A stretch of 64,000 nt of DNA from Heliocidaris tuberculata (Eukaryota; Echinodermata; Echinoidea; Camarodonta; Echinometridae): contig CM046836.1 in assembly GCA_025618425.1 (NCBI GenBank), positions 19,073,243 through 19,137,242 on the forward strand. The letters are read 5' to 3'. Positions 43,741 to 56,417 of this stretch are shown here, piece after piece. The first letter of the stretch is position 1. Every line of letters starts with the position of its first letter. Made by a program: the position numbers and the translations under genes. The notes under the pieces are model-generated. The model was not told the DNA's origin, did not search any database, and saw nothing but the letters and a program-made list of their open reading frames with translations.

Positions 43741-44769
43741 TATGTATCTGTTTTCCAATATTTTGTTATATTGCCTCCTTTTTGAAGATCTGGACTCAAA
43801 TGCAGGCAACTTCGCTGCAAAAAATAAAAGTAATTTAGGATCCAACGTTAGACTATGTCCGGTAAACGACCTTTTCGTGCCAGGTCTGCGAGAATTTCGT
43901 TTCGCTACACTAACCGAGATCACCGGTACTACAGCCTATGGCTATGCCTACACTGGCTACATACAGCGTTCTGGCTACGCGACACAGTTAAACCCGACTT
44001 AAACTACCCCCTGCGCGAGTCTAAATTTCGAGGGAGTTATTACCACACTTAGACTGAGGTTAAACTAAACCTCGCTATCGGAATACCAAATTTTAGCCTG
44101 GGGTTAAATATGGCGACTTAGACCAAGGTTATTACCACACTTAGACTGGGGTTAAGTTAAACTCGGCTATCAGAATACGGGCCATTGTGTTTAATGTGCG
44201 TAACCACTGTTTTAACTGCGCGCATTACTCTCCCGGTGTTGTGATGACGTAACACAACCAGCCAGGGTGCGCAGCTGAGGTGCGCACAAACATAACTGAT
44301 GAACGTCCTTAATAGTTCAAAAACTATATATCAGATAACACTGTCATTGATATGAGTAATAGCTGAATAGTGTACAATTTAGTTGGAGGTGATTTGAATA
44401 TGAAAGCATAAATAAGTTTCATTAAATCCATGATTAATTTTAAAGTTAGGTTCCAGATTTTGGTCAAATTTTAACGCTCTGCATGAAACTTGAACTTTAC
44501 ACAGGAACCAATGATTTGTATGTGAGTATGTGTATGTGAGTGTGTGCTTACAATGACCCTGAACAGTGGACATGAATACCACCTTTTCAGAGCTCTGCTG
44601 ACCAGGCTTCTGGTCTCTTGCTCCAAGGCACGTGAATGCTTTATTAATAATTCATGATGGATTGCCCTGGGCACTGCTAGTCCGAATTCATAGTAAAAGG
44701 TACAATGCATGCACATGAAAAAAGTAATAAGCACATGTTTCCATGTGCTTGCATACACTACATTTCATT

Positions 44770-45030
44770 CCAGCTAACAATCATTTTCATCATTATTATC
44801 ATCATCATCACTGTCACTATCATGATCATCATCATTATTAGCAGCAGCAGCAGCATTATCATCATCATCATAATCATCATCCTCATCATTGTTATCATTA
44901 TCATCATAATCGTTATCATCATCATAATCATCACTATCATTGTCATCATTATCATCACTATCATTGTCATCATCATTATCATCATCACTGTCATCTCATC
45001 ATCATCATCATCATCATCATCAAGGACAAT
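44770..45030. repeat. (ATC)n microsatellite
   Basis: ATC triplets with GTC, ATT and CAGCAG interruptions at the centre of the TA-flanked element. Confidence 0.95.
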
Positions 45031-45492
45031 ATCAATATTCCTATCCTTTGAATGATAGCATTACTCTGATTGCTTCAAAATCCATTAAAATGACATCTCA
45101 GTGAAATGACTTTACACAGTTAATGCCAGAGGATAAATAAAGACTAGCTGTGATAGTGGAATTCCTAATGAGCAAATAATAAAGCATTCAAACCCTGACC
45201 ATTGTCCAGGACCATTGTCTGGGTGTTAACCACAAACTCCCATACACACCAATTGACCCCTGTGAAAAGTTAAAGTTTTGGACAGCGGGTTGAAAATAGA
45301 GCTAAATCTGAACCCTAACTTAAAAATTAATCTTGAATTTAATGAACTTGATTTATGCTTTCATTTTTAAATTACCTCCAACAAAATTGTACACTATTCA
45401 GCTATTGCTCATATCAATGTCAGTGTTATCTGATATAAAGTTTTTGAACTATTAAGGATCAAAAGTGGGAAATGTTTTTTTGTAACACCTAG

Positions 45493-46056
45493 TACATGTT
45501 TAATCAAGTTAACAACGAACAACAAAACGGTATGGTATAAAGAGCTGGGATTCACCCAATATTATTATCGTAGTACACACAAAATTGAGTATCCAACCCA
45601 ATTACAGAACTAGTGCTGGAATCTATGCTGTAAATAAGGAATCATGTGAAAAATTGTAATCTGCATCCCATACATAAACCTTAAATTCAAATTATGTGAA
45701 ATCCAATAGTGTAGCCGCAGAAGGGTTAAACCCACGGCTAGAAACCCCCTCTCGTAAACAAATGTCCCCTCTGCATTACCACGAGCCTCCCTTGCTAGCC
45801 GTCAGGAATGCCCGATCAGACTGGGAAGTTGTTTATGTAACCCGGATGCACCACCCATTCCCAGCTCTCATCAACGATTCCAGCAAAAGTGTTGCCAACC
45901 GGGCCCCATCACTTCCCTCCAGGTATACCACCCCGCATGTAAAATCGAGCGAGGCTCAGGACTGAGTTACCATGCTACAGCAGAAATGCCCTTATATACA
46001 TGTATAATCAAGTTAACAACAAATAACAAAAACGATATGGTATAAAGAGCTGGGTC
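45493..46056 (+). repeat. Satellite monomer after the nested insertion, plus a partial copy
   Basis: Completes the interrupted monomer (to about 45950). It is followed by the first 100 or so bases of another (GAGTTACCATGCTACAGCAG to AAAGAGCTGGG), after which similarity stops near 46056. Confidence 0.87.
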
Positions 46057-47258
46057 CAGGGATATTATTCTGCTATATCAAGAACATTGTTCAATCAGGG
46101 GCCTGCAACATAAAGAGATACAATCAATCCAACGGTCAATTGTAACTTCTTCAGTACATGATTTGCCTTAGACTTACGATTTGAGTCAATCGTAAGACCG
46201 ATCGCATTTCCCATGTTACAGGGCACAGATCTCTTTAGCTGAGTTTCCACTGTACCCTATATATTCGATCGCTTGACCTACAAGCATTAAATACAATCTA
46301 CATGTATAGTTGCCTTCGTATCTGTGAGACAACACAAGTATCGTGTCAATCATAACTTATACCTTAACCAACCATAACCATTATTACAGAATCATTGCTT
46401 GCAAAACAACTTAATACTACACAGGCGGTGATATTGGGGATGGTGGATGGGGATTTTGGATTGTCCAAATCAACAGGTCCTGCCTCTACCAAAAGCCACG
46501 AGAGAATGACACAATTTCCATGAGTGCACGCTTCCACAATCGCGTGTTATGCGCTCCGTGTGCAAAATGAAGCCTAGAGTCTAGAGGCGCCAAATTCGTG
46601 ACAAAAATGTAAACAGTCTTATTGTTGCGTCACAATGACGAGCAAAACCAAAACAAGGAGCGAGTGGGCTACCAGCCGTGTATAAATATGTTTGAAAGCG
46701 TTTGGCAACTCTTTAAAATTTCTTATTGAAAATTTTGAAGGAGTAATGAATCTGATAACTCAACAAGTATGATTACAAGAGCAATAACAGGAATAGAAAG
46801 ACATAAAGAATAAGGAGAGGATTAGACTCGAGAGTTGTGTGAAGGATAAAGTGGTCAAAGATAATTTTTCAATGTATCTTTTGTCTAAATTACCTGTTGG
46901 TTTATTCTGTTTTTAAATCTTTCCATAGTACTCTTTTTGGAAAGTTTAACAACATTTCCTTTGATTGATGACGCGTTTAGGACGAATAAGATGTGTTAGG
47001 ATGTGTGAGGAACACACTGTTTCTATTGTAAAATTGCATATCACATTTTGAAGGGGGGAAATGATTTGCAGATAATTAGGGAGCGATGTTATTTCAGATG
47101 AATTGACGATACCAAATCAAATGCTACAGAACATACTAGAATGAGTCATGTCTGAAAGTGACTTACATCGTATAAGTAAATGTACATGAATAAAAAACAT
47201 CATTCACCTCACATTATTCACTTCTCACTATAGCCCTAATGTATAAAGGATCCTTTAA
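46057..47258. other. No gene; possible small MITE at 46096-46230
   Basis: AT-rich. The only structure is a weak inverted pair, AGGGGCCTGCAACAT near 46096 and ATGTTACAGGGCAC near 46215, which may be a small TIR element. Confidence 0.4.
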
Positions 47259-47745
47259 AGGGGGTACCCAATGCTGAAACAATGTTAGTTCATTTAAAAG
47301 ATCATGATTTTATTAGCAGAAAATCATCTGCCTTAAGTTTTTTAAAAATTCGTGTTGCCAGAAAAATCCCCGAAATATGGTAAGACTTCAGGATATTTTG
47401 GCCCCTCAGCTGTGTCCCAATTTCAGCTAGGTAACCACAATGACGTCAAAGTGGTTACCCAGGTTCGCGTATTGCAGATGTGTTGCGCGCTAGACTGTAC
47501 AAAATGCATTACACCTTCCGCGCATTTTGCTATAATTGCGCGACAAGGTAACCACTTTGACGTCATTGTGGTTACCTAGCTGAAATGGGACACAGCTGAG
47601 GGGCCAAAATATCCTGAAATTTTACCATATTTCGGGGATTTTCTGGCAACACGAATTTAAAAAAAATTTAAGGCAGATGATTTTCTTCTAATAAAATCAT
47701 GATCTTTTAAATGAACTAACATTGTTTCAGCATTGGGTACCCCCT
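47259..47745. mobile_element. Hairpin MITE, 487 bp, TTAA TSD
   Basis: TTAA flanks both sides (47255-47258 and 47746-47749). The ends are AGGGGGTACCCAATGCTG and its complement. The arms (about 47259-47462 and 47549-47745) are nearly identical inverted copies around an 85-base loop. TGACGTCA occurs in each arm as part of GACGTCA-type sequence. piggyBac-type by TSD (inference). Confidence 0.87.
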
Positions 47746-48352
47746 TTAAGAGTTCTAATGAATGATGTCTATATGATCAAAGAGTTTGTCATATCTTTGC
47801 CGCTAATAAGACGTCATTTATTTTATCGAACACTCTTGACCAATCAGAGAACTGCTGACTATTTATCCTTGACGTGATGAGAACCAATGGTCGTTCGGGA
47901 AGGGTATTAATAGAGTGGTGATGATGGATGAACAATAGTGGTTCGGACTTATGGACTTATACCAGGATGTGAATTCTGAATTGGGAGTCATAATTGGTTT
48001 GAAGAAGTGACTCCATTACATTTTATAAGGTGATGAAAGCAGGGGTGTCAGTCTACTTTCATAGATTGATGTTGGACTCTGCATCTTCAACAAAGGTGCG
48101 TGGGAAGCGGAAAATATGCAATTGCACCCCCGATAATATTTAAAGAGCTATATTTCTATTGCTCTATCATCTTACCTTGGCCAAATAGATTTTGCTACGC
48201 TTAAGAGAAGGCGAAGTTGGGCAAAATAGGTTCAGTCAATGCTGTCCTCAGAACAGTATACTGTACTAACAACAGTACAGTAGCAATAATATATTGCGTC
48301 ATATCAAAACCCAAGGTACCCTTTTTAGATACGCTTTAGCTACACTCTTAAA

Positions 48353-49323
48353 AGAATTAGGCAAAAAAATGCCGAACTTTTAACCAACACTGGGCAACAT
48401 ACTGTCCACACAACTATTGGTTAAAATTTCCCCAACTGATGTTGGGCAATCCATTTACTATGTTGTTGGGCAAATCAAATTTGGCTCTACAATTGCCCAA
48501 ATGTTGGTTATATTCTCAGTTGGGTAATTATTTGCCCAACCAATTTCACCCAGTGATTGCCCGACCCTCTATTTGTCCAGCTGTTGGGTAATAAATATTA
48601 TGCAGTTTGGCAAATTCACTTGCCAAATTGTTTCCTTTTTTCCTCCAACCTAGGTAAAAAAAAAGAAAAAAAGAAACTGTTTCTATGTCTTTCTGGGTCT
48701 GAATCTCATCAATCCTATCCTAATGTAAGCTATTCTATCCTTTTCTAGTCCTATATCTTAACCTATCCTATCCTAGTCCTATCCTATCCAGTGTAGTGAA
48801 GCTCTTATATACCCCTTTTTTTTTTTTTAATGCATTTGGTGACAGTTAGTAAATCGGGCCACCCCAAACCATACCCTTCTAAAAATTCATGAATATTCAT
48901 ATAAGTGTTTTACCCAATATTGGGTAAAAATATTTACCACACGTTGGGCAAAAAAAAAATTACCCAACAACGCTAAGGGATGTGACAAAATTACACAACA
49001 TCAGGGTAAGAATTTCCCAACCCTGATTTACCAAATAGCTGTTGGTAAATTTCTATGCGAATTTCTAACCAACCATCAGTTACCCAACAAAATTTACCCA
49101 ACTGGCAATGGGAATGTGACAAAATTACGCAACTACAGGGCAACAACTACCCAACCCATACTTACCAAACACTACTGGTAAATATATGCCCAATATTTAG
49201 GTAAAAATTATTGACCAATATTGGTTACACCACTCGAGTGTCCAGTTGGTATAGCCCAAAATTGGGAATATTTTTAACCAACCAGCAGTTACCCAACTAA
49301 ATTTACCCACCATTTTAAGAGCG
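48353..49323. mobile_element. TA-flanked foldback element with TTGGGTAA-type words
   Basis: TA flanks both ends (48351-48352 and 49324-49325). The termini are CACTCTTAAAAG and TTTTAAGAGCG. Words such as GTTGGG, TTGGGTAA and the complement TTACCCAAC occur about thirty times, G-rich mostly on the left half and C-rich on the right, with a TC/CTATC-rich centre near 48690-48790. The terminal word is shared with the hairpin MITE at 17042. Confidence 0.75.
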
Positions 49324-49325
49324 TA

Positions 49326-50018
49326 TAACTAGAAAAAAATAACAAAGTAGAGTATCTTGTGGATATTTTTAAATAACAGTTCCATTCATCTCATTTCCTT
49401 GCTTTCGATCTTTTGCAATCCACACTTATTCCTCATATAATGTGTATCAAAAATCAACACAGCCGTAGTACAAGGGTCAATTACGTAGAATAGAAGATAC
49501 AGACAAAGTTCAAAGTAAAATGTTATAACTGTATAAGGTTGAACTACGGGATGAGATGGAGATGTGTAAATAACAGTTTGATAAGGGGCAAAAACAAAAA
49601 GGGATAAGATATGAGAGAGAGAGGGGGGGTAGGAGAGGGAGGGGCGGGGCTTTTGGGGGAGAGAACTAAAAAAGTATTATTGTAAGGGGTGACAAGAAGA
49701 GAGAGAGTGAGGAGGAATGAACAAAGTTAAAGAGTAAGAAAGAATAGAATATGTGAAGATTCACATATTTAAAGAGTAAGAAAGAATTGAATATGTAAGG
49801 ATTCACAGAGAAAGAGACTAAAAAGCTTGAGAGTTAAGAGAGAAACAGGGAGAGAAAGAATAAGTAAGAAGTTAAAAAGAAAATCGGTACAGTAAGGTCC
49901 CCCTCCCTTTCCTCGACTTGCATCACACACATTTCTTTAAAGATATCCTTTCTTCTTTACTCCTTATTCTTTTTTAACTCTCTTTCCTCTCCTTTACCTA
50001 CCTCTGACCCGCTCTCTG

Positions 50019-50055
<37 letters not shown>

Positions 50056-50056
50056 G
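49326..50056. repeat. Simple repeats: GA/G-rich and (TC)n
   Basis: GAGA/GGGG-rich near 49613-49660, a 40-50-base duplication (TATTTAAAGAGTAAGAAAGA) near 49725 and 49768, and a (TC)n run at 50020-50053. No gene. Confidence 0.8.
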
Positions 50057-51975
50057 CCCCTGCTCATATTCCTATTCTTAAAACTCCGGTATGATTAGAT
50101 TATTAAGTGGAAAAGGTAAGACAATTAATAGTCCGTTGTCAAATGGTCAAACATGGGAAATTTTGTGAGGATTTTGGAAACATACATTTTGAGAAAGATG
50201 ATGTCATTAATAAAACTATAAACGTTGTTTCCACATCTTAAAATGGGTCTAAAGTTATTTTTCAGGTATTTTTTAGAATGCTGATTTTGGTCAAATTCAT
50301 GATTTTCGAATATTTTTTTTTTAATAACCTTAATTGCAATAGTGATATGAATTCCCACTGTTTGTATAGAAATGATATTAGAGATGACTTTCGTGGAAAA
50401 AAAAATAATGTAGAAAATATATGAATATATTTAAAAAATAGGTTTTTATTCATATCTTTTATACGCCCTCTGCGATAATTATGAAGCATTGTCTTTTGCT
50501 CTAAGACTGTTTCCGACAGTGTACGTGGTAGATATCGATGCAGTGTACTTACATAAAATCGTATATCAGTAAAAAATAATAAATTAGTGGCATAATATTC
50601 ATTTATAATATTAGATAATATGATGAAATATAATACACATAGTATACAATATAATATTCATTTTAATATTTATTTGAAAATATGTTGGCACATTGAGTGA
50701 CAGTCAAAATCAAAAGTTATGTAAAAAGAATCACAATAGAAGAGTGCTATACAACACGATCAACACTTACACCAACAATTTTCTTCTTCATGGTTTTACT
50801 TTTTTCTCTCTCAGTATTTTGTTGTAATAATTATTATTATTATCATCATTATTATTAATATTATCATTAATGATATGGCGTCACGTGTGCCTGGGAGGGG
50901 GAAAGCAAAATGAATCACTCTTCTTCGATAATGTAGTGAGTTCTTAACATACAAAGTGTTTTTAAACAGCATATTCTTCCCCTCTTTTTGGCTTCTACCA
51001 ATCTCTTGCACACTAGTGCACGGTATGCCCATTTTCCCATTGTTTTTGTGTTTGTTTTTTTGTGGGTTTTTTTGGTTTCTTTTTTGTTAAATAAATATTC
51101 ATCTCATTTTTTTCTGTCATTGCATTGCATCCTGGCGTTATGTTTCTAAATGAGAACCGGCCTTTTATATCGGGTTCGTATCGCAGTATCGTATCGAGAC
51201 CGACATTTACAAAAGGTTCCCTAAACCGATAGCCAACGAGAACCATAAAACAAAGAAATATCCCTATATACATAAAAGGAAGAAGTCTTATTTACCATCC
51301 GTCTAGTGAACCCTGGAAAAAAAACTCTCAGAAGGCTCGGGAGACCTGGTGGGCTGTCGGTCTCTTGGAATTTTGGTCCTTTGAGCTGTAGGCTTTTGGC
51401 ATCAGCTCTTACATTCTTGGACCTCATACCACTCACCGTTCAAATCTAATGAAGCTGTGAAATAATTCTTAATTTACGGAAGTGATTAAATACAGGAAAT
51501 GTTAAAGTGTACTCTTTGAAAATATTATAAATCAACATATTATTTAGATTTATATTTTTTTATCTTGATGTGCTATCAGAATTCTCCCTCCACCTCTTAA
51601 CCCCCTCTCTCTCTCTCTCTCTCTCTCGTCCACTTTCTCCAAAATCCAAATACATGCAATTCCTTTGTTTTTCAACTCCACGCTATTCACTATGAATTAA
51701 ATATTTGCCTTCTTTCATTTGTATAGAATAGGTATATTATTTTAAAACAAAAAAGTTTATTTCTTTTGTTATTATACTGAGTAATTACCTACCTCAGTTG
51801 TTTTTAAGCCTGTTTTGTTAAGGGCTTCCATCATTTCTTTATAATCTAAAATTATCATCCTTTTCTCTGAAAAAAATTTTAATGGAAATATTTTCAATCA
51901 TGATAAAAAAAAATTAACTCTTGATAAGAAAAAAATGGTAGTAGATCATGCATATGGGCAGTGACAGAGGACACT
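50057..51975. other. No recognised gene
   Basis: AT-rich, with a short TTA/TCA repeat near 50828-50870 and a (TC)n run near 51603-51627. The minus-strand frames are short and unlike any family I know. Confidence 0.5.
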
Positions 51976-52045
51976 GATGATGAAGAAGAAGAAGAAGAAG
52001 AAGAAGAAGAAGAAGAAGAAGAAGAAGAAGAAGAAGAAGAAGAAA
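51976..52045. repeat. (GAA)n microsatellite
   Basis: About 22 uninterrupted GAA units. The minus frame is poly-Leu and not coding. Confidence 0.97.
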
Positions 52046-52559
52046 GTCAGAGAGAGTGAGAGGGAGAGAGAGATCGTTTAGCAAGACGGGGAGAGGAAAT
52101 TCTGATAATAGCTCAACAGTATGATGTCTCAATTTGCTTTACAAGAATGGAGGAGTACAATGTGTAGAAATCTATAAAGGCTAGCATTCGCAGATGATTC
52201 GCGAAAATCTCCTGTTTTAAAAACAATATATATTTACATGTAAAGGAGTTTTTTTATGGTCTATGATATCACATGCAACAGGCACTTGCTTCTGGTTTCC
52301 AGATAAAGATTATAGGGGCCTTTAGTACAGGCAGAAATCAGAGGCAAGGCAAATAACGGCATACTGGGGAACGGAATGAAACGAAACTAAAGATATTATT
52401 GTAGCGTGAAAAAGGTAGGCGTTGGATGGAGAGCCATGCATTATTGGAGAATTGATGGATTAGTATGAAGAAGAAACGGTTAGCTTAAAATAATACGAAG
52501 CTTAATAGGAGGTAGGGGATGTCAAAAATGAAGAAGTAGGGGATCATGAATAAGGAAAA

Positions 52560-52800
52560 TGGAAAATGAAGAAACGGTGAAAAATAGGGGGGGGGGGGTG
52601 TTGGATGGCCATAATTTTTTTCTCGCCAGCCCTAAAAAAAGGTCGCTCAGGGGGGGGGGGGGGGGGGGGGGGTTATCCTCCATAATTCTCTGACAAGCAA
52701 AAAAAAAAAAAAGAAAAAATCGAGGTAAAGTTGACAGGGGGGCACTCTGCCCCCTGCCCCCCCCCCCCCCCAGTGAATAAACGAAATTGATAAGGGGTAC
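52560..52800 (-). repeat. G/C-run dispersed repeat related to the 8994 hAT MITE
   Basis: The reverse complement contains ATTCTCTGACAAGC-type, GAGCGACCT and GGGCTGGCGAGAAAAA words, as at 9040-9190. It has two long G/C runs. The ends are not defined here. Confidence 0.65.
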
Positions 52801-52819
52801 AGATGCCAGAACCCCCCCA

Positions 52820-52922
52820 AAAAAAAACAACAACAAACAAACAAACAAACAAACAAAAACAAAAAACAAAAAACAAACAAACAAACAAACAAACAAAACA
52901 AACAAACAAAACAAAACAAAAT
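52820..52922. repeat. (AAAC)n microsatellite
   Basis: AAAC, AAAAC and CAAA units directly before the complex tandem array. Confidence 0.95.
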
Positions 52923-53126
52923 TGAAACTAGAACTGCAATCGTACCAGAACGATGTGCATGCAATGTGGTCCGTATCTTTTATTTTGTTGAAAAGTTGAC
53001 ATGCGAAATATAAAGTTATGCATGTTGAAACATGATATCAGATAAGATGGGAGAAAATAATGCATACTGTAAAATTAGGAGATGACAGAAAAATTAAAAC
53101 AAGAAACAAAGAACAAAAAACAAAGA

Positions 53127-53670
53127 ATGATGATGTTAATTGTGATGACAATGATGATGATGCTGATGATGGTGATTATGATAATGATGATGATGGTGAT
53201 TATGATAATGATGATGATGGTGATAATAATGGTGATTGTGATCATGATTATTATGATATAATGATGATGATGATGGTGATAAAGATGGTGATGATAATAA
53301 AGGTGATGATGATGATGGTGATGTTGATGGTGATGATTATGATGATTATCATGAAGATGATGCTGCTATAATGATGATGATGGTGATGATAATGATGACA
53401 TAATGACAATGATGATGATGATGATGATAATGTTATATAATGATGGTGATGATGATTATGATGCTATAACGATGATGATGGTGATGATGATGATGATGAT
53501 GATGATGATATAATGATGGTGATAATGATGATGGAGATGATGGTGATGATGATAATGTTGATTATGGTGATGATGATGATTGTGATAATGATAATGATAA
53601 AGGTAATGATAATGGTGATGATTATGATGTCTTAATAACGACGACGATAATGATGATTATTATGATGATG

Positions 53671-53702
<32 letters not shown>

Positions 53703-54130
53703 GATGATGGAGATAATGATGGTGATGATGCTTATGGTGATGATGATGATGATGGTAGTGAAAATGATAATACTGATGATTATGATTATGGTGATTATGA
53801 TGATGATGAAGGTGATAATGATAAGGATAATAGTGATTATTGTGATGTCTTTATGACGACGATGTTGATGATGATGATCATGATGATGATGATGATGATA
53901 TAATGATGATGGTGATGATGATGATGATGATGATAATGTTGATGATGATGATCATGATGATGGTGATGATGATGATGATCATGGTGATTATGATGATATA
54001 ATAATAATAATGGTGATGGGGATCATGATTATTATGATGATATAATGATGATGATGGTGATAAAGATGGTGATGATAATAATGGTGATGATGATGATAAT
54101 GATGATGATGATAATGATGATGAGGATATA
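53127..54130 (+). repeat. GAT-repeat tract, unit 1 (about 1 kb)
   Basis: GATGAT units with GGTGAT, AATGAT and TATGAT variants throughout. Frames of poly-Met, Asp or His/Ile across it are artefacts. Confidence 0.97.
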
Positions 54131-56417
54131 TTGATAGGCTTCGGCCACGTGGCTTGCACACTATATGTGACGTATAGTATACCACGGCACATTGGCACTG
54201 TGTAGAATTGTACTGAAGAATATGTCATTAAAATGGTATGTACTGAAATGACTTTCTTTGCTATTATCTTGGCCTTTTTTTGTTTCTTTATATGCCGTAT
54301 TTGGTATCATACGAAAGAGCATTTCATAGCGGTCATTTTGAGACCACTCTCATATTTTTATGACAATCCTATCGGAGCGTGTGATGCATAGTAGTTTTAT
54401 AGGACAAAATGGCGTCTAAAATGTCACGCTTGACCGATTTTAAAAATCCGGCTTCGAGATTCTCTTCATTTTGCCTCAAAGAATGTGCCTGCCAAATTTC
54501 AAGAAAAATAAAGATCGTTCAGGGGGCCAAAGTTGGGATCCCGATTTGCCCCATAGACAATACGTGTAATGCATGGGCGGAAACTGTGCAGGATCCGTAT
54601 TATGACCTGACTTAAATCGCGATTTACTGAAAATTTTCTGTGAGACCTTATACCGTGTTTGGTATCCCCGAGAAGGGAATTTCATTGCGGTCATTTTGAG
54701 CCGACTGCCGTTAGGGCGCCATTTAAAATAAGCATATTATTCAATAATATGTTGTGCAGGGTAAATTGAGGATTTTACCACGCCACATCGGCTTTGCGTA
54801 GAATTGTATTGAAGAAAATGTCGTTAAATGGCATGTACTGAAATGGCTTTATTTGCTAATAACTGGGCTCTTTTTTGTTCTTTATGTGCCGTATTTGGTA
54901 TCATACGAAAGAGCATTTCATGGCCGTCATTTTGGGACCACTTTCATATTTTTATGACAATCCTATCGAAGCGTGTGATGCATGAAAGATTTATAGAACA
55001 AAATGGCGTCTAAAATGTCACGCTAGACCGATTTCAAAAATCCAGCTTCGAGATTCTCTTCATTTTGCCTCGAAGAATGTGCCTGCCAAATTTCAAGAAA
55101 AATAAAGATCGTTCATAGGGCCAAAGTTGGGATCCCGATTTTCCCCATAGACATTACGTGTAATGCACAAAATGACATCTAAAATGTGACGCTTGACCGA
55201 TTTTAAAAAATCCGGCTTCGAGATTCTCTTCATTTTGCCTCAAAGAATGTGCCTGCAAATTTTCAAGAAAAATAAAGATCGTTCAGAGGGCCAAAAGCGG
55301 GATCCCGATTTGCCCCATAGACAATACGTGTAATGCATGGGCGGAAACTCTGCAGGATCCGTATTATGACCTGACTTAAATCGCGATTTACTGAAAATTT
55401 TCTGTGAGACCCTATACCGTGTTTGGGATCTCTGAGAAGGGAATTTCATTGCGGTCATTTTGAGCTGAATGTCATTAGTGCACCATTTAAAATAAGCATA
55501 TTACGCCATATTATGTAATGCATATTAATTTGAGATTTTTTGCGATAACTTCGTGATGACGTCATCAATTTTTACCAAATTCAGCTGACAGTTGTCAAAT
55601 ACATTGATACACACACCTACCAAGTTTCAGAGATGTAGGTTTAAATTTCGCAATTTTAGAGCAAGTTGAAGTTATTTCGGCATTTCCGTAAATTTCATGA
55701 TTTTGACGAGCAATTTTCGCCAAGTTGGTCTGTGATAAGGTATATATTTTTTCAGTTGGCTGAATAGAGTATATCTTGAAACACCTAAATCCAAAAAAGG
55801 GTACGGTTTTAGCCAGGCATGATGGAGATACGGCCACAAGAAAATAGCCATTTTGGAAACTTTAGAGGGCGCTATTTTTATTATGCCGAATCATTGAAGC
55901 ATGAAACTGATCAGGAATATGTGCAATGACAAGACAAAGCCACAGTGAAAATTTGAGACAAAAATGACTTGATATGAGGAAGTTATGGCAAGTTTTCAAA
56001 TTCGGGAATGAATATTTTAAGAATTTTAATGTTTTTTAATGTTGCCGATTTCGGATTTGAATTTAGAGTATGAAGATGAAATTTTGAAGGTTAGGTAAAA
56101 AAAAGAAAGTTGAAGAACAAGTCTTACTCTATATAGAGCACTTTGTTAGAAGTCTGTAGCATGTAGGATAGTGGAGATAAGCAAGAAGAAAGAAAGACAT
56201 GAAAATGGCCCGAAAATAGACAAAATGGCGCCTGGATGTTCATGCATGAGTGATTTCGGAAAATGAAGAGTCAGGTGCACAGCAAGACATGGCAAGGAAG
56301 ATGGCTATGAAATTTGAAATGAAATGGACGAGAGGAAGGGACCTAATTAGGAGGAACAAGCACTACGTGCAAAATGAATAGGAGTTTGAGGTAAGAAGAT
56401 CAAGAAGAAGAAGAAGA

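Larger units (their letters stand above)
41662..44183. mobile_element. ATT-flanked TIR element, 2.5 kb (PIF/Harbinger-like ends)
   Basis: ATT flanks both sides (41659-41661 and 44184-44186). The termini are GGCCGGTATTCTGATAGC and the complement of GGCCCGTATTCTGATAGC, each with a second internal copy (GGTATTCTGATAGCC at 41771, its variant near 44075). Subterminal repeats of ACACTTAGACT and GGTTAA type recur. A 3-bp TSD and GG-start TIRs fit PIF/Harbinger; no transposase or Myb-like frame is recognisable. Confidence 0.75.
39451..44308. mobile_element. TTAA-flanked element, 4.86 kb
   Basis: TTAA flanks both ends (39447-39450 and 44309-44312). The termini are GGACGTTCCACAGTTA and the complement of GGACGTTCATCAGTTA. 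Removing it rejoins GATCCTTAA with TAGTTCAAAAAC, the sequence found uninterrupted at the other end of the host element (near 45450). A TTAA TSD suggests a piggyBac-type mechanism; the short GGACG termini make this an inference. It contains tandem repeats, a dispersed repeat and an ATT-flanked element. Confidence 0.72.
39411..45492. mobile_element. TA-flanked TIR element with nested insertions (6.1 kb)
   Basis: CTAGGTGTTACAAAAAA at 39411 is matched by its complement ending at 45492. TA lies outside both ends (39409-39410 and 45493-45494), in a split satellite monomer. The matching ends continue with CATTTCCCACTTT and GATCCTTAA. After removing the TTAA-flanked insert (39451-44308) about 1.2 kb remains. 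In it, 44313-44475 pairs inverted with 45275-45452, around an ATC microsatellite. Tc1/mariner-like by TSD; no transposase seen. Confidence 0.8.

Noticed and set aside
43742..44002. Short frames near the right end of the ATT-flanked element as a transposase or Myb-like protein
   Set aside because: No DDE or Myb signature, frames are under 90 codons and overlap on both strands.
46096..46230. Small MITE with AGGGGCCTGCAACAT ends
   Set aside because: The inverted match is short and imperfect, and no TSD was found.
48353..49323. TTGGGT words read as telomeric repeat
   Set aside because: The word is not TTAGGG and is not tandem; it lies in a TA-flanked foldback element.
54409..54615. Conserved 68-72-codon frames starting MASKMSRLTDFKNP and their antisense partners
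   Set aside because: Present in several array units on both strands with no known fold; conservation follows the DNA repeat, not codon positions, as far as I can judge. Worth a dN/dS check but not called.
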